Below, one piece after another: positions 31,158 to 37,133 of a stretch of DNA of 37,133 bases. The notes under the pieces are model-generated. The model was not told where the DNA came from and ran no database searches. It worked only from the letters and a program-made list of their open reading frames with translations. The DNA lies in NCBI GenBank assembly GCA_002694465.1, contig NZMG01000047.1, positions 1 to 37,133 on the forward strand. The letters are read 5' to 3'. Numbering within the stretch: position 1 is the stretch's first letter; each line of letters starts with the position of its first letter. This DNA comes from Flavobacteriaceae bacterium (lineage in GTDB: Bacteria; Bacteroidota; Bacteroidia; Flavobacteriales; Flavobacteriaceae). Position numbers and translations under genes: made by a program.

Positions 31158-33563
31158 TTAAAATGCGGCCCTTAAGGACAGAATAAAATTTCGTCCAGCA
31201 CCTGAGATTCCAGAACTATAGGGTCTGTAGCGCCTGTCGGTAATATTTTCTAATCCACCATTCACCGAAATTTTTTCGGTTAGTTGATATTGGGCTTTAA
31301 AGTTTAATGTGTACCATCTTGGCGCATAGGGATTGCCATCGTCATTAATAGCATAAATTTCAGTTTTCCCTTTTTCTTCTTCGGCTAAATCTTCAAATTT
31401 TACTTCGCCACTATAGTCAACATACATTTGCATGTTTAACTTTTGTGTCTTAAAATTTAGGCGAGAGACTCCAAACCATGGAGCTGCATGACGAGAAGGA
31501 CTAGTGGTGCCATCGTCTAATTCTTCTTCCCCTTTTTGAAAGTTAAAATCTGAAGAAAACCCAAATCCTTTTGGTAATTTTATTTCAAGACCCGCTTGAA
31601 TTCCATACACTTTTGCTTCGGCAGCATTTTGAATGGCTTGTACTTGGCTAAGTTCGCCATTATAAACAATACTATCTTGCCCGTTTAATTTATAGTCTCT
31701 ACGTACCAATGCGTTTTTTAAAAGGGTGTAATATGCAGACACATCTACTTTTACACTTTTGCCAAATACCTTTGCAATTCCAACATCTCCATTATAGGCA
31801 TATTCTGCCTCTAAATCTGGATTAGGGACTACTACAGAGCCAGGTTCAGAATCAAACACCTTTCCCATATCATCCACATTAGGAGCTCTAAAGGCCGAAG
31901 CTGCATTTGCACTAACTACCCAGTCTTTACTTGGTCTGTAAACCATTCCTAAATTTCCAGTGATTGAGCCATTATCTAAACTTGCCGTTTCAAAAGGGAA
32001 AGGATAAAAGGTGGTATCAAACTCGGCATCCAAGGTATTATGGTTGTAACGCAAACCCCCTTGAACCATAAATTTTTCGCTAACGGTAAATTGATTTGAA
32101 AGATAAGCAGCATACGACGCCCAAGTAGCGTAAGGATAGCGTGATGGCCCCAATGTTGTTACTCCAGTATCGATATTGGTTATAGAACCATTGGAACGAA
32201 CATCGTTGTGTACAATCTCCAATCCATAAAACAATTGATTGCGTTCGCCTAAAGATTTTGTAAAATCCAAATTTCCAGAGTATGCGTATACTTTTTCAGT
32301 TTGGGTTTCTCGATTGCTTTCGTTGAAATTTCTACTTATTCTACTCTCATCAAAATTTTGAATAGCCAATCGTATGGCCATTTCATCAAACAAGGAATTT
32401 TCGGTATTGTGAGTAATGTTTAGATTATTCATCATCCAAATTTGTGGGCCATAATCCCAATCACCGTATCTAGGCAAACCGTTTCTAGTACGTTGGTGAC
32501 GATCATACCTCCCGTAAGCTGAGGTTTCAGAATAATGAAAACCATATTGGAAATCCCAAGTATCATTGGGCTTAAATCGTAACTTTTGCATCATATTTAT
32601 TTGACTAAAGCCAGAGGGTGTTTGCACGCGTGGATCTTCATTCGTAATAACTACATCCATACTATCTTGGCGCTGTACATAAAAAGGGCGTAAAAACTCA
32701 TCGGGACCTACACTTCCTTGTTTTAAATCTCCATAGTCTGTGGCAGTGATACTCGAAATAAAGGCCCACTTTTTCCAACCTACATTGACATCAAAATGAC
32801 CTGTTTTTTCATTATTTGCAGATGCATAGCGTGTAACTGCTTTGCCAGAGACAAAGGTTTTTTCGTTTGCAGAAAATTCTGGCACAAGTGTTTGAAAACT
32901 CATTACACCTCCTATGGCATCACTTCCGTAAATAACAGCATCAGGACCAAAAAGCACTTCTGTACGTTCCATCGCAAATGCATCAAGCGATATTACATTT
33001 TGGAGGTTTCCACTTCTAAAAATAGCTGTATTCATTCTTACTCCATCTACCGTATAAAGTAATCGATTGGTCGCAAACCCACGTATCATAGGGCTTCCGC
33101 CACCTTGCTGACTTTTTTGAATAAACACTTTCCCAGAAACGCCTAATAAGTCGGCGGCTGTTTGTGGGTTTTGCAAGGCAATAGTATTTGGGGAAATGGA
33201 AACAATTTTAGAAGGTATTTTCGAACTAGATTGATTCCATCTAGTTGCCGAAATAACCACTTGATCAATACTTATATTGGAAAGAGATAATTGTATTTTA
33301 AAATTACTGGATTTTAATTCAGTATAAGATATATATAGGGTTTCATACCCCAAAGTTCTTATTTCTATTTTTTCTGAACTTTCAAAACTAGAAATGTCTG
33401 CTTGTCCTTCAGCATTTGTGGTTACAAAGGCTTTAGGCGAATTACTTATGAGGGTGACTAAATCTAGTGGTTGTCCAGAATCTTCATCTGTTATAGTAAT
33501 TACTTGGGAGAAAATAGCTTGTGAAACTAAAAGGAATCCCCCAAGAATGAATAGTTTTTTCAT
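31158..33563 (-). CDS. TonB-dependent outer-membrane receptor (possibly heme/siderophore type)
   Basis: 801 residues. Signal peptide 1-19 (ends IFSQ), a carboxypeptidase-regulatory-like domain (about 20-95), the plug (about 105-225, with GSPMIRGFATNRLLYTVDGV and YGSDAIGGVM) and a 22-strand-type barrel ending with an aromatic residue (SLRAAF). In the barrel, FRAPNVDDM followed by NPDLEAEY resembles the FRAP...NPxL motif of heme/hemoglobin receptors. The match suggests but does not prove a heme substrate. It is not paired with a SusD lipoprotein. A small orphan gene lies 89 bp upstream on the same strand, and an imperfect dyad lies between them. Terminator downstream. Confidence 0.9.
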   Translation of the reverse strand: MKKLFILGGFLLVSQAIFSQVITITDEDSGQPLDLVTLISNSPKAFVTTNAEGQADISSFESSEKIEIRTLGYETLYISYTELKSSNFKIQLSLSNISIDQVVISATRWNQSSSKIPSKIVSISPNTIALQNPQTAADLLGVSGKVFIQKSQQGGGSPMIRGFATNRLLYTVDGVRMNTAIFRSGNLQNVISLDAFAMERTEVLFGPDAVIYGSDAIGGVMSFQTLVPEFSANEKTFVSGKAVTRYASANNEKTGHFDVNVGWKKWAFISSITATDYGDLKQGSVGPDEFLRPFYVQRQDSMDVVITNEDPRVQTPSGFSQINMMQKLRFKPNDTWDFQYGFHYSETSAYGRYDRHQRTRNGLPRYGDWDYGPQIWMMNNLNITHNTENSLFDEMAIRLAIQNFDESRISRNFNESNRETQTEKVYAYSGNLDFTKSLGERNQLFYGLEIVHNDVRSNGSITNIDTGVTTLGPSRYPYATWASYAAYLSNQFTVSEKFMVQGGLRYNHNTLDAEFDTTFYPFPFETASLDNGSITGNLGMVYRPSKDWVVSANAASAFRAPNVDDMGKVFDSEPGSVVVPNPDLEAEYAYNGDVGIAKVFGKSVKVDVSAYYTLLKNALVRRDYKLNGQDSIVYNGELSQVQAIQNAAEAKVYGIQAGLEIKLPKGFGFSSDFNFQKGEEELDDGTTSPSRHAAPWFGVSRLNFKTQKLNMQMYVDYSGEVKFEDLAEEEKGKTEIYAINDDGNPYAPRWYTLNFKAQYQLTEKISVNGGLENITDRRYRPYSSGISGAGRNFILSLRAAF

Positions 33564-33594
33564 TGCTTGGTTTTTCGTTTAACAAATAGATTTG

Positions 33595-33617
33595 TGTACG
33601 ATTTTTTAAATCGCACA
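33595..33617. promoter_or_regulatory. Imperfect 23-bp dyad upstream of the TonB receptor
   Basis: TGT-A-CGATTT, TTT, AAATCG-C-ACA: ten-position arms with one mismatched pair, centred at 33606, about 43 bp upstream of the receptor start. A near -7 element (TCTATTTG, one mismatch) at 33583-33590 lies just downstream of it. This position would suit an operator. It does not look like a classical Fur box. Confidence 0.4.
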
Positions 33618-33652
33618 AAAATTATGCTCAAAATGAAAGAGCGAGGTATTTA

Positions 33653-34186
33653 TTAAACAAAAAGAGGTGGAGGGACTTGAGGAATTGGTGATAACGATTT
33701 GTAAATTGGGAAGTAATTATATATTTTACTCTTTGGAGAAAAAGCAAAAAAAGTAGGTTTCCAAGTTTTAGAGGTATTAAATATGAGTGTTTGATTAAAT
33801 AATTTTATCTGAATTTGTTTCTGTTGTTGGCTAGAATCATTCCCCAAAGCAGAAGCAACCAACGTATCTAATTTTTTGTAAAGAGAGGTTTCTTTATGAT
33901 CTTTCCAACACCAGAAATAGTACGTGTTGTTTTCAATCTTTTGTTTTACAATATCATACATGATGCCTTCAAAGGAAAATTCCTTGTCGTGTTTCCATGT
34001 GAGTAAGGTTTGCGTTTCTTGTACCGAAAAAATTAATAAAGTAAGTTCACTTTCATTTACTCCAGCGATCAATTGTTTTTTAACTTCTTTTCGAATTTCT
34101 TTTTGCTGGAATTTAAACCAAATAAAAGTCCCAACCGATGGAAGTAACAGTGAAAATAGCAGAAATAGCGAAATGAATTTCTTCAA
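33653..34186 (-). CDS. Small membrane-anchored or exported protein of unknown function
   Basis: 177 residues. A single hydrophobic segment at about 4-24 (FISLFLLFSLLLPSVGTF) acts as anchor or uncleaved signal. It is followed by a basic stretch (KFQQKEIRKEVKKQL), a beta-rich middle with NTYYFWCWKDHKETSLYKKL and ASALGND, and a Pro-rich end (IPQVPPPLF). Not recognised as a named family. From memory, similar small proteins sit next to TonB receptors in Flavobacteria. It has its own promoter in the 56-bp gap after acs. A helper role for the receptor downstream is only inferred from position. Confidence 0.7.
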   Translation of the reverse strand: MKKFISLFLLFSLLLPSVGTFIWFKFQQKEIRKEVKKQLIAGVNESELTLLIFSVQETQTLLTWKHDKEFSFEGIMYDIVKQKIENNTYYFWCWKDHKETSLYKKLDTLVASALGNDSSQQQKQIQIKLFNQTLIFNTSKTWKPTFFAFSPKSKIYNYFPIYKSLSPIPQVPPPLFV

Positions 34187-34205
34187 AATTTGGGTTGCTT
34201 TTTGG

Positions 34206-34240
34206 CAAATGTAATTAAATTTTAATGTTCATTTCCCAAA
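34206..34240 (-). promoter_or_regulatory. Full -33/-7 promoter for the small protein at 33653-34186
   Basis: Bottom strand TTTG (34240-34237), spacer of 23 bases, then TACATTTG (34213-34206), an exact TAnnTTTG. The start codon follows 19 bases later. The best two-part promoter match in the window; it separates this gene from acs. Confidence 0.55.
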
Positions 34241-34242
34241 AA

Positions 34243-36150
34243 TCACAATGCATTTTCTATAATTTCTTGAACCACTTCGGGGTTTAATAATGTACTGGTA
34301 TCTCCCAGATTTGAAGTTTCTTTATGTGCAATTTTCCGAAGGATTCTACGCATTATTTTACCGCTTCGTGTTTTAGGTAGTCCAGAGGTAAACTGAATTT
34401 TATCCAGTTTGGCAATTGGCCCAATTTTCTCGGTTATGAGTTGATTAATTTCTTTACGGAGGTTATCATGATTTCGAGATTCTCCTGTTTCCTTTAAAAT
34501 CACATATCCGTACAATGCATTTCCTTTAACATCATGTGGAAAGCCAACAATAGCACTTTCGGCTACAGCAGGGTGTTCATTGATGGCATCTTCAATTGGG
34601 GCGGTCCCTAAATTGTGTCCCGAAACTATAATAACATCATCAACTCTTCCCGTAATTCTGTAGTAACCGGTGTTATCTCTCAAGGCTCCATCACCCGTAA
34701 AGTATTTGTTTTCAAAAGTTGAAAAATAGGTGTCTTTGTATCGTTGGTGATTTCCCCAAATGGTTCGAGCCATAGATGGCCATGGGAATTTAACACAAAG
34801 TCTTCCATTTGCAGGATTTCCATTTATTTCTTCTCCTTTTTCATCCATTAGACAAGGCTGAATTCCAGGAAAGGGTAAAGTAGCAAACGTTGGAATGGTT
34901 GGTGTAACAAAAGGGATGGGTGAAATCATTATACCGCCAGTTTCAGTTTGCCTCCAAGTATCTCCAATGGGAGTGTTTCCTTTTCCAATAATATCATCGT
35001 ACCAATGCCAAGCTTCTTCATTTATAGGTTCCCCCACAGTTCCCAAAACTTTTAAACTCGAAAGGTTATATTTTTCAACAAAGCTTAAATTCTCTTTTGC
35101 CAACGCCCTAATGGCTGTTGGGGCTGTATAAAACTGATTCACTTTGTGTTTTTCCACAATTTGCCAAAAACGGCCCCAATCGGGATAATTTGGAACGCCT
35201 TCAAATAGTACAGTAGTGGCGCCGTTTACTAACGGCCCATATAAAATATAACTATGACCCGTAATCCAACCAATATCTGCAGTACACCAATAGACATCTT
35301 CTTCACGATATTGAAAAACATTTTTAAAGGTATAGGCACAATATACCATATAACCAGCTGTTGTATGCATCATACCTTTTGGCATACCCGTAGAACCAGA
35401 GGTGTATAAAATAAACAAAGGATCTTCTGCGTCCATCACTTCAATTGCACAATCTTTGTAGGCGCTATCAAGCAAAGGTTGTAGCCAAAAATCGCGACCT
35501 TCATTCATCTCAATTTTAGAATGTGTGCGTTGTACTACTAAAACGGTTTCTACACAAGGAGCATTTTTTAAAGCTTCGTCGACAATTCCTTTCAAATCAA
35601 TAGTTTTATTTCCTCGGAAGGAGCCATCACTAGTTATAACCATTTTACATTCGCAGTCATTTATTCTCGTTTGTAACGCAGTAGCTGAAAAACCCGCAAA
35701 CACAACATTATGGATGGCTCCAATACGCGCACATGCTAGAATCGAAATGGCCAATTCGGGAATCATGGGTAAGTAAATACAAACTCTATCTCCTCTTTTT
35801 ATTCCTTTTTCCTTTAAAACATTGGCAAACTGACAAACCCTTTGGTGTAACTGCTTGTATGTAATGTGTTGTGTTTTTTCTTCTGGATTGTTGGGCTCAA
35901 AAATGAGGGCTGTTTTGTTTCCGCGAGTGGGAAGGTGCCTATCGATACAATTTTCGGTGATATTGAGTTGGGCTCCTTGAAACCAAGTAGCTTCAGCATT
36001 ACTAAAATTCCAATCGAGTACTTTATCCCAACGTTTTCTCCAAATGAAATTTTCTTCGGCGATTTCTTCCCAAAAAGTTTCTGGGTCGCGAATGCTTTTT
36101 CGATATACTTGAAAATATTCTTCTAAACTTTTAATATGGTATTGGCTCAT
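34243..36150 (-). CDS. acs: Acetyl-CoA synthetase (acetate-CoA ligase)
   Basis: Activates acetate through acetyl-AMP to acetyl-CoA; cytosolic. 635 residues, normal length. The ANL-family P-loop is YTSGSTGMPKG (249-259). Other landmarks are TADIGWITGHSY (A4 region), GDTWRQTETGG (acyl pocket, with the Trp typical of acetate users) and DDVIIVSGHNLGT. The catalytic lysine is K598 in LPKTRSGKIMRR, the site that is acetylated for control in other bacteria. Preceded 74 bp upstream on the same strand by the sodium/solute symporter gene, the usual acetate uptake-activation pair. One residue to check is GHNLGT, where GHRLGT/GHRIGT is more usual. Confidence 0.95.
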   Translation of the reverse strand: MSQYHIKSLEEYFQVYRKSIRDPETFWEEIAEENFIWRKRWDKVLDWNFSNAEATWFQGAQLNITENCIDRHLPTRGNKTALIFEPNNPEEKTQHITYKQLHQRVCQFANVLKEKGIKRGDRVCIYLPMIPELAISILACARIGAIHNVVFAGFSATALQTRINDCECKMVITSDGSFRGNKTIDLKGIVDEALKNAPCVETVLVVQRTHSKIEMNEGRDFWLQPLLDSAYKDCAIEVMDAEDPLFILYTSGSTGMPKGMMHTTAGYMVYCAYTFKNVFQYREEDVYWCTADIGWITGHSYILYGPLVNGATTVLFEGVPNYPDWGRFWQIVEKHKVNQFYTAPTAIRALAKENLSFVEKYNLSSLKVLGTVGEPINEEAWHWYDDIIGKGNTPIGDTWRQTETGGIMISPIPFVTPTIPTFATLPFPGIQPCLMDEKGEEINGNPANGRLCVKFPWPSMARTIWGNHQRYKDTYFSTFENKYFTGDGALRDNTGYYRITGRVDDVIIVSGHNLGTAPIEDAINEHPAVAESAIVGFPHDVKGNALYGYVILKETGESRNHDNLRKEINQLITEKIGPIAKLDKIQFTSGLPKTRSGKIMRRILRKIAHKETSNLGDTSTLLNPEVVQEIIENAL

Positions 36151-36224
36151 CTATGAAATTTTGAAAACGAAAAGTTACAAATTTTTGGGTTTTGAAAGAA
36201 AGAGAAGAATCATTAAAATATGGG

Positions 36225-37133
36225 TTAATGCCCTCTTGCTTCACCGGCGTTATTCGGCAACCGTATTCTTTCAACCATTTCTTGAACTTCAATAGGTGGG
36301 GCTGAAGTAAATTTATTTACAATAATTGAAATAATAAAATTAACCAACATTGCCACTGCACCAAAGCCTTCGGGAGAGATACCAAACCACCAATCTTTTA
36401 CTAAGCTAGGCACGGCATCTTTGCCTCCATCAAAGAGTCCAAATTTAAACTTTAGCATATAAAAAAGCATCAATAAAATTCCAGTCACCATGCCCGCAAC
36501 GGCACCTTCTTTATTCATTCCTTTATAAAAAATCCCTAAAATTATGGCCGGAAAAAAGGAGGCTGCAGCTAGTCCGAAGGCCAATGCTACCACAGCAGCA
36601 ACAAATCCTGGGGGATTAATACCAAAGTACCCGGCAATTATAACCGCTACGGTTGCAGAAATACGCGCTATTCTTAGTTCAGTTTTTTCGGAAATGGAAG
36701 GCTTTAAAACATTTTTAATAAGATCATGAGAGATGGAAGAAGAAATAACCAAGAGTAAGCCAGCGGCTGTTGAAAGAGCGGCTGCCAGCCCACCTGCTGC
36801 CACCAGAGCAATAACCCAGGCGGGAAGGTTGGCAATTTCTGGATTGGCTAGTACCATAATATCTCTGTCAACTTCTAATTCATTTATTGATGGGTCTGCT
36901 ACATACTGTATGATACCATCGTTATTTTTGTCTTCAAAAGTAAGTAAGCCCGTTTCCTCCCAATTTTTAAACCAGGGAGGCATCTGTGAATAGGGTTTAT
37001 TACTTACTGTGTCTATTAAATTTGTTTTGGCAAATACTGCTACGGCGGGGGCAGCTGTATATAGCACAGCAATGAGTAAAAGTGCAATGCCAGCCGATTT
37101 ACGAGCATCCTTTACTTTTTTTACTGTGAAGAA
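36225..37133 (-). CDS. Sodium/solute symporter, ActP/VC_2705-like (partial, N-terminus outside window)
   Basis: The frame is open from 36225 to the right edge (302 codons plus stop), so only the C-terminal half is here. Visible features: TVKKVKDARKSAG, LYTAAPAVAVFAKTNLID, a periplasmic loop with FEDKNNDGIIQY, then membrane segments including LVAAGGLAAALSTAAGLLLVISSSISHDL, and the C-terminal EMVERIRLPN. The KDARKSAG and LYTAAPA segments are typical of the acetate permease branch of the SSS family. Placement directly before acs supports acetate or another short organic acid as substrate, driven by sodium. It continues to the right beyond the window. Confidence 0.88.
   Translation of the reverse strand, partial: FFTVKKVKDARKSAGIALLLIAVLYTAAPAVAVFAKTNLIDTVSNKPYSQMPPWFKNWEETGLLTFEDKNNDGIIQYVADPSINELEVDRDIMVLANPEIANLPAWVIALVAAGGLAAALSTAAGLLLVISSSISHDLIKNVLKPSISEKTELRIARISATVAVIIAGYFGINPPGFVAAVVALAFGLAAASFFPAIILGIFYKGMNKEGAVAGMVTGILLMLFYMLKFKFGLFDGGKDAVPSLVKDWWFGISPEGFGAVAMLVNFIISIIVNKFTSAPPIEVQEMVERIRLPNNAGEARGH

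Noticed and set aside
1..37133. Mobile elements, phage genes, tRNA or rRNA genes
   Set aside because: No transposase, integrase, phage structural gene, terminal inverted repeats or tRNA-like cloverleaf was found on reading both strands.

Overview
The window reads as a chromosomal segment of a low-GC, probably marine member of the Flavobacteriaceae (Bacteroidota). This rests on gene content: PorZ of the type IX secretion system beside recO, a carboxypeptidase-regulatory/TonB receptor, many short lipoproteins, a YicC-gmk-nadD operon and HYR/lamin-tail surface proteins. It also rests on repeated matches to the Bacteroidota -7 promoter element TAnnTTTG with few Shine-Dalgarno sequences. The genus cannot be fixed from this sequence. 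No rRNA, tRNA, insertion sequence, integrase or CRISPR array was seen.

Layout. 1-2227 (-): 5' part of a large secreted lamin-tail/HYR repeat protein running off the left edge, with a perfect 20-bp palindrome at its predicted transcription start. 2338-6593: housekeeping genes, namely gpsA, a Flavobacteria-type lipoprotein, and the tightly packed operon yicC-gmk-nadD. 6594-7014: AT-rich spacer holding a degenerate 21-bp tandem repeat array, followed by an orphan gene (7015-7554). 7561-17583: the most interesting block, a divergent sugar-oxidation cluster. Leftward: TIM-barrel lipoprotein, MFS transporter, Gfo/Idh/MocA oxidoreductase, cytosolic TIM-barrel enzyme, two DUF1080 lipoproteins and an SdpI-family membrane protein. 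Rightward: FAD-dependent GMC dehydrogenase, its Tat-exported gluconate-2-dehydrogenase-subunit-3-like partner, and a Tat-exported hydroxypyruvate-isomerase-like TIM barrel. A perfect 16-bp LacI-type palindrome lies between the two arms. 17622-19098: azurin and a YheT-type hydrolase. 19161-22842: thioesterase, an operon of DMT transporter, ArsC-like protein and DUF3298 lipoprotein, and a trans-sulfuration PLP enzyme. 22894-25392: outer-membrane-type protein and glutamate dehydrogenase, the latter with a long leader that repeats the core of the LacI-type palindrome. 25508-31072: porZ-recO converging on ppc. 31158-34186: TonB receptor and a small orphan. 34243-37133: acetyl-CoA synthetase and the C-terminal part of an acetate-type sodium/solute symporter.

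How the genes work together. The 7.5-17.6 kb cluster has the parts expected for a 3-keto-glycoside route. A periplasmic flavodehydrogenase would oxidise a glycoside at C3. Periplasmic DUF1080 and TIM-barrel proteins would cleave or isomerise the 3-keto product. The MFS carrier would import it, and the Gfo/Idh/MocA enzyme plus the cytosolic TIM barrel would finish conversion to a normal sugar. No SusC/SusD pair, glycosidase or cytochrome c is present, so outer-membrane uptake and the electron acceptor must be elsewhere, or the nearby azurin could be the acceptor. The shared palindrome suggests that the sugar cluster and gdhA may answer to one LacI-family regulator. The right end is carbon metabolism: acetate uptake and activation, and anaplerosis through PEP carboxylase. 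All functional assignments come from reading motifs; no database search was run.
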